Shown here in pieces: positions 10,563-20,473 of a DNA stretch of 64,000 bases. This DNA comes from Tenebrio molitor (taxonomy: Eukaryota; Arthropoda; Insecta; Coleoptera; Tenebrionidae): NCBI RefSeq assembly GCF_963966145.1, contig NC_091053.1:11284001-11348000 (forward strand). The letters run 5' to 3'. The translations under genes were made by a program, and so were the position numbers. The notes below the pieces were generated by a model that worked only from the letters and a program-made list of their open reading frames with translations, made no database searches and was not told the origin of the DNA. Numbering within the stretch: the stretch's first letter is position 1; the number at the start of each line of letters is the position of its first letter.

Positions 10563-11913
10563 CTATGAAGGTAAAGTAGCATCACCAAATAAATCTTTCT
10601 TTATATTAGCTATTAGATTTAAATAATACTGACATTCGTTAGTGTCCCAACATGCATGAGCAGCGTTTACACCAGTCAGATTGGTCTTTGAATTGAGGGA
10701 TACACAGTTTATGCATCTTAAAACAGTAGATTTGCACTCCTTTACCTCATGGGATTCACCACATCTAGGACAACTAAGATTACGTTTGCAAAAAGTATGA
10801 GAGTGGTGATAGCCGTTGCAGCGATAACAGCGAATTACATCAATAGCATCAAATATATAACAGTTGTCTAATCCAATCAAACAGTGTTTCGAATTTAAAG
10901 CTTTAATATAAGTATTGACGTCAACTTGCAAGATGAACTGAAAAACATCAGGTTTCTTCTTAGTGGGAAAATATTTAAGGATTTTCAGCTGAGAAGGATT
11001 ACTAAATACAGAGCTATTTTGCTTTACCAAAAATGATATAATATGTTCTTTTCCTAAATCACTAGAAACCCCTGAAATGCGTAATCTAGGCGAAATATTT
11101 TTTAAGTCTTTAATTTCGTACGAGTCCACTAATTTATTATCCAAAGCAAATTTTTTGAACTCGGAAGGATCATGGCATTTCAGAATAAGACCGCCATTTT
11201 TCGTTGAACGTACACCCGATATATCAACATTTGATTTAGAAGGATCAATTTTGTTAATTATGTCAGATTTGGTTTTAGAGACTGCTTGAGAAGATTCTTT
11301 TGGCATGACAACCACAGATGCACATCGCTTAATAGTGGCAGCATAAGATAATACGTTGGATAAGGGTAAATCTTGAGATTTATTCTGCAGCAATTCCTTC
11401 TGGGATAATTTATCAGTTAGTTTCTGAATTTCAGTTCGTAGTAGAGAATTCTCTTTTCTTAGATCCGCAAGTTGTCCGTTTAAAGAATTAAAATGATTCC
11501 TCATAGATTTCCCCGAAAATTTCAAAATATTTATAAATAGTTCCAGAGAATTCATTGAAAACATTTTTGAAGGCGTCAGGAACATTGTTTAAAGTGTTAC
11601 TGTCAGGCAGGAAAGGTGGTAGTAAGACGTCGGTTTTTATTGTATTACCAGCAGTATCAGACAAAACGGTAGAAGTAAGGTTAAACATATTGTCAACAGA
11701 CTGCTCTATATTAGGAATAGGTGAGGTTACGTCTGACGAGCAACCTACACATACCCAACTGCGAACTTTGTCCTCAGTTTTCATAACTGCAAATAAAGCC
11801 TTTGAAACTCGGACACATGCCAAGTGAAAAACACCCGCACAGTCTTTACTGCATCTTAAATAATCATCAGAACGAGCGATAGTTTTGTTACAATTCATGC
11901 ATTTTCGTCCCAT
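10563..11913 (-). pseudogene. Retrotransposon ORF1 (PHD finger, coiled coil, zinc knuckles)
   Basis: The N-terminal part (11913 to about 11550) begins MGRKCMNCNKTIA and carries a PHD-type finger with a Cys4-His-Cys3 pattern (CMNC, CSKDC, FHLAC, WVCVGC). The reading frame then shifts once, around 11490-11580. The second part (to 10563) has a Leu/Glu-rich coiled coil (LADLRKENSLLRTEIQKL), an RNA-binding-like middle, and three Cys/His knuckles (CYRCNGYHH, CPRCGESHEVKEC, CINC). This is a gag-like RNA-binding protein for the retrotransposon whose ORF2 follows. Apart from the single frameshift it looks complete. Confidence 0.8.
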
Positions 11914-12959
11914 TTTTATGGCGACAAAAGAAGTGATGCCACTGCGATAGCACGTACTATCAGCAGTGGTAAAAACAACTCACCCACTCGATAACCGTAA
12001 AAGTCAATCCAGCACAAGAAAAAAAACACAAAAATAAAAAGGTATATATAAAAAAAAAAAAACCTGAAATTAGTTAACGTACGATTAGTCCACACTATTT
12101 CAACAGAACAGGAACCAAAAACACTGTTGATCCCTTTAAAAACCATGAAACTTGCAGAGCGTACACATACACGTATACACGCATATACACTTCGCACAAG
12201 TATTATTAATTTAGCAATCTTAGCAGCGGTACTACATTATTTGTGAACGTGATACAGCCTCATTTTGAATTACAAGATAGTGACATAAAGATTGACACTG
12301 CTTTGACTGATTTTTAGATTATTGATATTACTTTGATTTTAAAGTTTTAACTTTTTAAAACATTTGCGCCCTCTTGCGGTGTGGTGAGGGTGCGCTAAAC
12401 GATTTTCCAAAAATTTATTAGGGACTTTTCATTCTATAGTACCTATTTTATTTTCTCTATGCAATTCCCCATAGACAACACAGTAAACCTATAGAACGCA
12501 AACTCCCATAGTTTTTTGTGTCCCGACGCCATCTACTGGCTTGTGGTAGGTGCAAAATAAGTGAAGTTTTTATTTTAAATTTTTTTAGATACATTTCCAT
12601 TGCATTTTTATAAATTTTGATTTGGTGTTTCTTTTCCTCAATTGCGACAAACAGAGATTTATGGCTTCCTCACCTTCAAAATTTTGCTCTTTATTTTGAC
12701 ATCGAATTTTGCATGTAACGTTTTCGGTACATTGCAGCCCGTAGTTGTAGCCCGAATTTTGGATTAATATTCTGGCTTTTTATAATTTTGATTATGCTCA
12801 GCTTTTCTTATTTTCTTTTTGAAACTTTCACAAGAATTTATATCTTCATTACTACATAAAACAGGATTTACACTATTTACTTATAGCGTCTTCAGTAGAA
12901 ATATCGTAGATTAGTAGATCGGATGAAAATTCTATAAAAAATAGTTTTCAGTTAAAATA

Positions 12960-14225
12960 CAGGGTGGTCCCGATATAACCTGCCAAAAAAATTCTGGGTC
13001 ATTAGAAGGATCTAACAAGTCCAAAAAACCCCATTTTGTTAGGTCCAAAATAATGGGGATAAATTAACCCTTATCCACACCCATTCGACGCTGCTGACCA
13101 CAAAAATACGTACCTACTCAGGAATTAATTGTTGGTGTTTGTAAGGATGACAGTATCTAAGCAACATAGGTACCTGAATCGTTTATGACAAATCTCAAAT
13201 CTGACAAACTAAATCAAATTAATGACATTTATTGAAAACGCTGTACCTACACTGTGTGCGTTAATTCACCAGATTATTTAGGTACAAAAGCTGATTTTGT
13301 AGACTGAGATGAATGAGTAATAAATAAAGTGGTGTTCCTCAATGTGTAAATAAATGTAGAGGTAGTGTGTGCAAAATTGTGGAAGAACTGTGTAACAAGA
13401 GTATCGTCTTAATTGTGGTTAAATAGCCAAAATAATGTATTGAATAAATTTATTTACACTTTACATATTCGTACTTTCAACTCTAACTGAGAATATCTAC
13501 TAACTAATGAAAGGTAAACTAGACTAGAACAATTATTTTATAATAAATGTTCTGTGTGCCTTCCGTTGGCATTTAAGCACATTTGAGTACGCTGGTACCA
13601 ATTTTAATAAACAGAATTCAGCATTTCTGGGTTTTTACGAATCTGGTTCGCGGCGTCTGTTACGCGTTTCTGGAGTTGGCCTCCTGTATTTATTTCAACT
13701 TCGTATACCAAATCTTTCGTGTGGTCCCAAAAATTAAAATCCAGAGGGGTTAAATGGAGGATCGGGGACGCCATCGTATTGGAATCAGTCAGAACCAACC
13801 TCACATAAATGCGGATGTAGCTCCACAAAAGTACAACGGGACGGAAGGACTCCTTCAGGAAAACGCTCGCCGTATGGTCGCCTTGCCGGTCTTGAATTAC
13901 CACGTGTTTCGCCATAGAGTAAATGCAAATCGGCGTATTCTTGTTTTGTGAATTTCATAACCTTTTGAAGGATTCGAAAATTTAAAATTAAACTTGACAA
14001 ATGTCATAGGTGTTGCAGGTACCGTTGCTAAAGAAATTGCAGCCAAGTAACCAGAATTACCTTTTTAAAACCGATTAACTCATTAGCGTACAGCAAATTT
14101 TGACCAAATTTTCAATTATCTCGAAAACGAAAAGACTTTTATTAGAAACTTTTTTTGTGTATGAGTTCTACTCATCGTCACCTATTACTGGATTTCTTTT
14201 GGCAGGTTATATCGGGACCACTCTG
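12960..14225 (-). mobile_element. Mariner/Tc1-type element, internally deleted
   Basis: TIRs start CAGGGTGGTCCCGATATAAC at 12960, with the inverted copy ending at 14225, and both are flanked by TA. Inside, on the minus strand, the two ends of a transposase gene are fused, with the central part lost. A second, inverted and split copy occupies 19172-19283 and 43285-43718. Confidence 0.85.
13558..13958 (-). pseudogene. Mariner/Tc1-like transposase, N- and C-termini only
   Basis: The frame starting at 13958 reads MKFTKQEYADLHLLYG and PARRPYGERFPEGVLP, the helix-turn-helix N-terminus common to this transposase group. In an overlapping frame, the region after about 13770 reads LTPLDFNFWDHTKDLVYEVE. 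This is the LTPLD block that normally precedes the last catalytic acid region, followed by the C-terminal NWYQRTQMCLNANGRH-like tail. The first two catalytic Asp blocks are absent. The protein is about 130 residues instead of the usual 340-400, so the copy is non-autonomous. Confidence 0.8.
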
Positions 14226-14250
14226 TATAATTATCAATATTTTTTTACTA

Positions 14251-14520
14251 TTACTGGAAGTAAGTCTGGACTGGAAAAGGAGGGAAGTTGTATTGAGTCG
14301 AGGATACGGCCACATTCAGCAATCTATTGTTCGTGCCGAAGTATTTGCTGGTAAAATGAAGTCCACACACAGTGTAGCTGTTATACCTACACTTTAAAAG
14401 GCTACAAAGTTGATAACTGCTTGTTACCCGTGTTTTTAATCCATTCCATAAAATGCCCAGGATATTTAATTGGATTTGAAAATCTATGGCGAGTTCCACA
14501 TGGTTTAAATACCTTTGCAC
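14251..14520 (-). pseudogene. THAP-domain fragment of P-like transposase
   Basis: The translation contains YTVCGLHFTSKYFGTNNRL then NVAVSS, matching the second half of the THAP domain of the 298-3898 pseudogene (HTVCGLHFEKHYFAANNKL then NTAVP). The first half is frameshifted but still shows a W-x-K pattern. It lies just outside the mariner insertion and near the right terminus of the putative 12455-15621 element. Confidence 0.75.
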
Positions 14521-14622
14521 TCTGCAAATTCTCGTAACAGTAGATTCATTATTTATGACTTAAAATGTCAAAATATATATATTTTTTAAATTTTGGCATA
14601 AGTTTCCGCGATTTTAATTTTT

Positions 14623-14948
14623 ATCAAAGCCAGTCGATTAATACAGTACCGACACGATTTGACGTTTACATAAAAGGCAACCGTAACGATTTTTTCGCCA
14701 CAAGAGGCGCTGATATCGCTATTTTGACTTGGCTTTGGCATGGATTTATTAGTAATAAATTAATTACTAATTACTACTAATAAATTACTAATTATTACTA
14801 ATAAATGCATGGGCTTTGGTGAACAAATGTTCACCAAAGCCAGTCAAAATAGCGATATCAGTGCCTCTTGTAGCGAAAATATCGTTACGGTTGCCTTTTA
14901 TGTAAACGTCAAATCGTGTCGGTACTTTATTAATCGACTGGCTTTGAT
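14623..14948. repeat. Foldback element with ~115-bp TIRs
   Basis: ATCAAAGCCAGTCGATTAAT at the left and its complement at the right open arms of about 115 bp. The arms agree over almost their full length, including ACCGACACGATTTGACGTTT. They are separated by a 90-bp (TAAT)-rich core. No coding potential. Confidence 0.9.
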
Positions 14949-14952
14949 TTTT

Positions 14953-15503
14953 ATTATGGCCCCTACAACTACGTTATGGTACCGACATCTGGCTGGCCCA
15001 GAATATGGTTGGTAACGCTGAAGTCACTATATGTCATCAATAAAGCCGGCTATGATTTACATTTCATTACTTGTGCTGTCACTTCATACTGTCATTGCGT
15101 TGTAAAATAATTATTGTAAAATGTAAAACCACTCATTGTAAATAAAAATGCCCAGTTGTTTCATTACTAGTTGTAAAAATACAAATGAGAAGGGATTTAC
15201 CTTATACAGAATCCCGAAAATTCCTGAGCGTCGTGGCAAGTGGTTAGAAGTGTTAGAACTAATAAGACCACATAAGAAACTTACAGAAACAAATAACAAC
15301 TATTAAGGCAAGTACTTGTTATGGTAGTGTCTCTATGAATAAAAAGAATTGCTTTATTTACATACACCATAGTTGTAGGGGCCATAATATATATTTTTTT
15401 TTTAATGCACATATATGCAACCAACTATACACTGCTGGTTACTTTTAAATGTCATGTTTGGGCCACGATGTCGGTACCATAACGTAGTTGTAGGGGCCAT
15501 AAT
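14953..15503. mobile_element. Small TIR element carrying a THAP exon
   Basis: ATTATGGCCCCTACAACTAC at 14954 is repeated inverted at 15485-15503, with arms of about 45 bp (GTTATGGTACCGACATC). A partial extra copy of the end motif sits at 15370-15388. Between the arms is a THAP-like first exon (15148-15306). This is probably a deletion derivative of a THAP-encoding transposon. Confidence 0.7.
15148..15306 (+). pseudogene. THAP-domain N-terminal exon
   Basis: The translation starts MPSCFITSCKNTNEKGFTLY, with the C-x4-C pair of a THAP zinc finger, then RIPKIPERRGKWLEVL with the conserved Pro and Trp, and stops after about 52 codons. The CGLHF half of the domain is missing. A GC-type donor-like AAGGCAAGT lies at the end. 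It differs clearly from the THAP domains of the P-like copies in this window, so it comes from another THAP transposon family. Confidence 0.65.
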
Positions 15504-15740
15504 TTTTATAAAACGGCAGCGTCCCCTGACGGCTTGTGGTGGGTGCGTTTCCAAAAAAAACGATAAAATGCATAGGAGTTTGCGTTCTATAGGTTTACTG
15601 TGTTGTCTATGCAATTCCCCGTACAGTATGTCCATCTAGCGACTTTAATGTCACCCACATACGAGTATCAGTATATGCAACCAAAAATACGTATAAATAA
15701 TGACATTTTATAAAATAAATTGTCAATTTGAAAAACTAAA

Positions 15741-16131
15741 TATAGTATAATTCAGAATAAGTGGCATCGCGGTAGGCGTTGATTCTCTAAAGTGAGCTTT
15801 ATGTTATGTCAAAAAATTTAGTAAACATGTGAAACCGTCATTACTTTATTCTGAGGTTATGCGTTACATAATTTTAACATGGTTTTCACCCACAGCAGAG
15901 ATAACCCCCAGACAAATAATACACTTTTCATAAATGAAACAAGGAAATTCCAAATACTTATAACAAGAAAATAAACACAAAACGATTCCAATGATAATAT
16001 CTAGGCCAAATTAAAAGCGAAGGTTACCAACAGCATCGAAACTAGGGTATTATTAGCAAGGGTCTTGCTGCCAACGTAAATTTGAATTTCCAAAGCCTAC
16101 CGCGATGCCACTTATTCTGAATTATAATATA
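15741..16131. repeat. MITE with ~40-bp TIRs
   Basis: TATAATTCAGAATAAGTGGC at 15745 and its inverted copy at the right end form TIRs of about 40 bp (continuing ATCGCGGTAGGC). The 390-bp element has no coding content. Confidence 0.85.
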
Positions 16132-16199
16132 CAGGCTTTGCCATTTCTATTGAAACACCACCTGTTGATTGACAGTTTGGCAACGCTGCAAATATGTTT

Positions 16200-16700
16200 A
16201 GTAATTTTTTTACTATCCCACCTCCACCCGGCGGCACGGCAATTTTGCCGGAGTACATACACTATTACGGATAATACTATCAAGTAATAGTGCAGTGCTT
16301 ATCAACATAATTACCGGCGTCCCGCCTCCACATTTTGACTTTTTTGTGTTTTATGTTCTGTGTCAATGTTAAGGAATTTCCTCACGATGTGACATGAGGA
16401 TAATAATATACCTTTTTGAATTTCAACCACCAATGTGTTCTCTAAGTCCAAAATTTTTAAATTTTTAAAAAGAGATTGCGGTACTACGAGTATTCCTGTT
16501 ACTGAAATTATAAATGGTAAAATCGAAATTTTTTCTAAACACCAAAGATTTCTCATAGCAACGGAGAGTTCTAAATATTTATTAATTTTTGTATTATATG
16601 TCTGTGTTATATTGTGTGAATTTGGAACAGCTATATGTAAAAGATATGCTTGCTTTTGTTGTTTATTTAAAATAATAATGTCTGGTCTGTTATGCTGAAA
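16200..16700 (-). pseudogene. R2-type retroelement, 3' end fragment
   Basis: On the minus strand the fragment starts near 16700 with RPDIIILNKQQKQAYLL, the PD-(D/E)xK-like nuclease motif. It then reads AVPNSH and SVAMRNLWCLEKISILPFI, and ends with a 3' UTR containing GGTGGAGGTGGGATA. It is the uninterrupted equivalent of the plus-strand retroelement at 44597-48310, which has a foreign insertion between LLD and AVPNS. Frame breaks are present. It provides the empty-site sequence for that insertion. Confidence 0.8.
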
Positions 16701-16799
16701 AATTTGTTACACAGTCGAGGACTGGTTTACAAATCTATGAGGGGCATGATGACCAACTCAATAGACCGGGACCAATGGCTTAACGTGACTTCCGAATCA

Positions 16800-16925
16800 C
16801 GAGACAGAATATAGCCTTTTTTTTTTAATTTTTTAATTTCGCCCTGGGTCGGAATTGAACCCGCGACCCTCGCGTCCCTGAGCCGAAACGGACTCCCTTA
16901 GGCTATATTCTGCCTATATTCTACT
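16800..16925 (-). repeat. Short repeat with tRNA-like B box
   Basis: On the minus strand GCGGGTTCAATTCCGACC contains a good match to the RNA polymerase III B box (GGTTCAATTCC). It is followed by an A-rich tail and preceded by CGGCTCAGGGACGCGAGGG. A 12-bp inverted pair (CAGAATATAGCC) encloses it. It may be a SINE or a tRNA-derived fragment. No complete tRNA cloverleaf can be drawn. Confidence 0.4.
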
Positions 16926-16929
16926 ATTA

Positions 16930-17550
16930 TTGCCAATCTTGATTTTTGTTGAATGTCATGTCATATTTGACTCAACGCGTCTTTCATTAAATTATAACCC
17001 AATAATTATCAAGAATTTATTGTTTTTTCGCAAAAATAGAGCAAAATAGAAAAAAAATGAGTCCTTGTGGGTGTTGACATGATGAGAACTCTTATTAAAT
17101 TATATGAGAAACTACATTTAAGTCAGCCTATGTGGTCAGTCAGAAAAATTTGTGTTCAAATTTCAGAAATCTTTTCCGTAAGTTAAAAAAGGTGTTTTTC
17201 TTTCATTCTAAAAAGCGTCAGCGTCTTCAGCTTAGAACGTATTTACATTTGCTAATAATGCTAACATTTAGGTATAACATCAAAATTAAATCCCGCACTT
17301 TTTATCACACGCCACTTGGCACATGCGACTTGAGGGGACACCTTAAATTATTGTTCTAAATTGGAATTAATTGTAACTTTGATTTTCATCTCTTCAGCTA
17401 ACTTTAAGTGCAGTTTTATTTGTTATTAATTATTATAACTCATTTAACTTTAACAGCAGAAAAGTGAGGTTACGTGTAAGTTTCGTTCATCCTCTGTGGT
17501 TTCACTATAAGAAACATTCAATAAAAAAAAGCATTTCAGCAAGTGTAGTT
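16930..17550. other. No gene seen
   Basis: AT-rich sequence. Open frames here are short and show no recognisable motif. Confidence 0.5.
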
Positions 17551-17552
17551 TA

Positions 17553-18125
17553 TTAATAGCTATTTATGTAATAAGTACATAATATAGGTCTTTGTGGACG
17601 AGCCCTATAGTTTATGGCAGAGCGAGCTTGCGAGCGAGGCTAATAAATAGGGCAAGTTCACAAAGCCTAATTATGTACGAATTACATACAAAGCTTTATG
17701 TTCGATTGTGAAGTTAAGTTTCTTTTAGATACAAAATTAATAGATTCTAAAAATTACGATAATTTCGAAGTGTTTTGTTTTTGTTTCTGTGGTTACGAAA
17801 TTATTTATTACTATTTATTTGAAAGCGAACAGTGTTTGTGTTTGAAATACGAACTGAAATCGTCTTTATTTCTAGTTGTAATAATGAGCAAAGTAAGTGA
17901 AATTGCGGCAAAAGCTAAAGAATCTTGACTGGAAAGTTTTCTATTAATTCTATTCATTCCTGATTTAAATAAAATCAGGAAAATTTTGACGTTTATTTTG
18001 AAGTAATACCCAAAATTGACAAGCGGCCGTTTTACTATCTTTATGGACTAGTCCATAAGCAGATAGTTTGTGGACACTAAACGATATCATAAATCATGAA
18101 TTATAATACAATCGAACATAAAATA
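17553..18125 (+). repeat. Dispersed ~540-bp repeat, copy 2
   Basis: Near-identical to 2553-3092, but 30 bp longer near its start (an extra GACGAGCCC segment), so this copy is probably closer to complete. The first 140 bp form an imperfect inverted repeat around GGCAGAGCGAGCTTGCGAGC. The rest carries TTTATGTTCGATTGT and its inverse at the two ends. Confidence 0.85.
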
Positions 18126-19171
18126 CTTAATACATATAAGTACATTGAAATAAACCAAAATAATTATTTTTTTACTTAAACTTTTCCCCAATTCATTCAA
18201 TTATGAGTTTTGAGTTCCTCAAACTCCTAATTTTTTTTTAATCCTTACAATCTTATCCCACATTGCCTATATACCTCCATAATACCAATTTCTTTTTCAA
18301 GATAGGTATCTGATATTACTGTCGACAGAATTATCCAATCACACCTGAGAGGCGAAATCCTTCAAGATTCCAAAACTGGCGCCAATCCTTTGATTTTGTA
18401 ATTTCCTTGTTCATTGATTAAAATTCTTTGAGTTTCCCTTGGGTTTTACCTTCCACCTTCCAGCAGGAACACTAACCACGACACATAACCACGCTAAAAA
18501 CCACTCACTCACATTTGTAGTGGTAGGACTCGCAGCCGTAAAATTTTTAGATTTCTATTGACATTTATATTAAATTACTAGCTGACCCGACAGACGTTGT
18601 CTTGTCCAAATTTCAATACCTAAATTTGTTTGTGATTGTTTTGTGAATTTGTGAAAAGCTATTGGAAATGTGAAAACAAAGTAAAAATGAGGAATTTTAC
18701 ATGGGAGATGAATTCTATCGGCAGTATTCTACACTGCTGAAATGCTGGAAATGTGTGATGTGATTGATGTGCCTGGAATGTGATGCGGTTTTGTTCCAGA
18801 ATTTAAGTCACAATTTAATTAAGTCAGAATTTCATCTCCAAAGGAACGATTTATTTTCTTCCATTAAGTTTAAAATCACAATGAATCTCAAGCAGTTTTA
18901 TTGGGTGATTGAAACACTGGTCTACAGTGAAAAAATATTATGAATAATTTTAACTAATTTTTGCTTGTCTACCTATGCTGAATACGAGTTGATAAGTAAA
19001 AGTCGTTTATTAGTTTAAGTTTTCACGATACCTGATATCAATGATATCTTCCAAATTTAACGATCCTAACTTCCTTGAGCTTGATAATACTGATATTTAC
19101 TAGTTAGTTGGCATCAAATTTTGAAAATATTGTGTTTTAATGCTGTGTTCTGTATTACTAAGTGGGTAAAA
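18126..19171. other. No gene seen
   Basis: About 1 kb of AT-rich DNA without a recognisable gene or inverted repeat. A motif CTAGCTGACCCGACAGACGT at 18580 resembles a sequence I have met at repeat ends in other insect DNA, but I cannot assign it. Confidence 0.5.
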
Positions 19172-19283
19172 ACCCAGGCACACAGTCTAGTTTACCTTTC
19201 ATTAGTTAGTAGATATTCTGAGTTAGAGTTGAAAGTACGAATATGTAAAGTGTAAATAAATTTATTCAATACATTATTTAACC
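19172..19283 (-). repeat. Mariner copy, left half
   Basis: This segment is the reverse complement of 13432-13560 in the mariner element at 12960-14225, with a small internal deletion. The continuation of the same copy is found 24 kb away, at 43285-43718. Confidence 0.8.
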
Positions 19284-19440
19284 ACAATTAAGGCCGGTAT
19301 TTATAGTCCAAACTTAAGTTAGACTCAATCTTGAGACAGACTTGAGTTCCGATTTGTGTTTTATAAACAATACTTGAGCATTGATGAGCACTCAATTTTG
19401 ACTCAAGCCCAAGTTAGGGGTTAGGCAGACTCAAGTCTCG
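19284..19440. repeat. Harbinger-like terminus, left
   Basis: Begins GGCCGGTATTTATAGTC immediately after the mariner half and an AATTAA sequence, and continues with several copies of CTTGAGT/ACTCAAG. The inverted counterpart ends at 43284. GGCCGG-type ends with a TTA-like target suggest PIF/Harbinger, but no transposase of that family was seen. Confidence 0.6.
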
Positions 19441-20137
19441 CTTACATGAGTTTAGCGAACCAAAATTGTCTTTGTGTGCAACCGTACGCGAAATGAGCAC
19501 TTCGCGTGCCTAGAGCAGGCCGCGAAATTGAATTTCGCAGCCGTTGCTTTGACGACGGCCGTAAAAGTAAAAGTCATTTCAATATTTATTTATTATCACA
19601 ATTACAACATATCTATCTCTATATTTGCGGTGTGATCTTACAAAATCTGGATTGGGTACAGTTAAAGTTTGATTTATGCCAGTTTTTGTGTCAGGAACGG
19701 CCGCTATTAGTACAGAATTTTCATCCGGTTTGAAGTTCCCGCCAATTTCAAATGGAGTGGTCGCCTGATGATTCGATGATTGACGTATTGACGAGTCGGT
19801 AAAAAAGATCGATCTAGAACAGACACGTATGAATTAGGTTAATTTTCCACCGGTCAAAAAGGGAAATATCTAGTAACTAGTAAGTAGTAACATATCCTGA
19901 ATCATGAATGGCATCAACAGACATTTTGGTTTATTTGTCTCTTCGCACGGCATCTGATATTTCCACGATTAAAATAACCTAAAACTTATAACAGAATTTA
20001 ACGTTTACCTGTCACAATAAATAAATTCCAGTAAATAGGTAAGCCAATGCAACATTATCCGACAGGGTTTTCACATTCTTCTTGTTACATCAGTCTCAAA
20101 GTCACTGTAACATTTTTTATATTGCTGTTTCGATTTT

Positions 20138-20386
20138 TCAGGTTTCAAATGCGACACTGCACAATTTATAATCTTTTTTTAACTCTGGATGAGTACACGG
20201 AACAAGAGCTGCATATTTGCGGTATAATCTTACAAATTCTGGATTGGTGACAGTAAAAGTTCGTTTTATGTCAGTTTTTGTGTCAGGAACGGCCACTATT
20301 AATACAGAATGTTCATCCTTGATGTCATCGATAGACATTTTGGTTAGTTCGTCATCGTCTCTTCGCATGGCTACTAATATTCCCAT
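20138..20386 (-). pseudogene. Tyrosine recombinase, box-1 fragment (copy 1)
   Basis: The translation MGILVAMRRDDDELTKMSID followed by VPDTKTDIKRTFTV aligns with the catalytic box 1 exon of the recombinase at 32621-33839 (MGIGGGCRMDELHKMKIDDI, VPETKTNKKRMFTI). The catalytic-Arg region is present in altered form (AMRRD). Box 2 (H-x-x-R) and the Tyr are missing; another N-terminal-like stretch follows instead. It cannot act as a recombinase. Confidence 0.75.
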
Positions 20387-20436
20387 GATTAAAATGACCT
20401 AAAAAAAGGGCAGATTATACAGCAAATTGATCTGGT

Positions 20437-20448
20437 CTCGTGTCAATA
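20437..20448. repeat. Target site duplication of RTE-like element
   Basis: CTCGTGTCAATA occurs here and again at 24708-24719, directly flanking the retrotransposon. The undisturbed sister unit at 31740-31760 has this sequence once. Confidence 0.95.
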
Positions 20449-20473
20449 TATAAATATATATATATTAAGCCCT

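Larger units (their letters stand above)
7513..12200 (-). mobile_element. CR1/Jockey-like non-LTR retrotransposon
   Basis: Two tandem open frames on the minus strand (gag-like ORF1, then endonuclease-reverse transcriptase ORF2) are followed by a ~110-bp 3' UTR that ends in an (AAT)n tract at 7513-7540. This is the usual order and 3' tail of non-LTR elements. The 5' boundary near 12200 is estimated, because no clear target duplication was found. The element is inserted in a P-like transposase fragment. Confidence 0.85.
12455..15621. mobile_element. P-like element bounded by ~50-bp TIRs
   Basis: TAGACAACACAGTAAACC followed by ATAGAACGCAAACTCC at 12472-12512 recurs inverted at 15567-15612. The outer sequence GCAATTCCCC also occurs at both ends. 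A THAP-domain fragment lies on the minus strand near the right end (14251-14520), where the first transposase exon of a P element would be expected. Inside are an internally deleted mariner and two small inverted-repeat elements. The same terminal sequence also lies at 6270-6330 in the 12455 orientation, so the true left end could be there instead, with the minus-strand transposase pieces at 6862-7512 belonging to this element. Confidence 0.5.

Noticed and set aside
16800..16925. Functional tRNA gene
   Set aside because: Only the T-loop/B box fits; acceptor and D stems cannot be paired.
18580..18612. CTAGCTGACCCGACAGACGT motif
   Set aside because: It recalls a repeat terminus from other insects, but I cannot name the family and found no second copy here.
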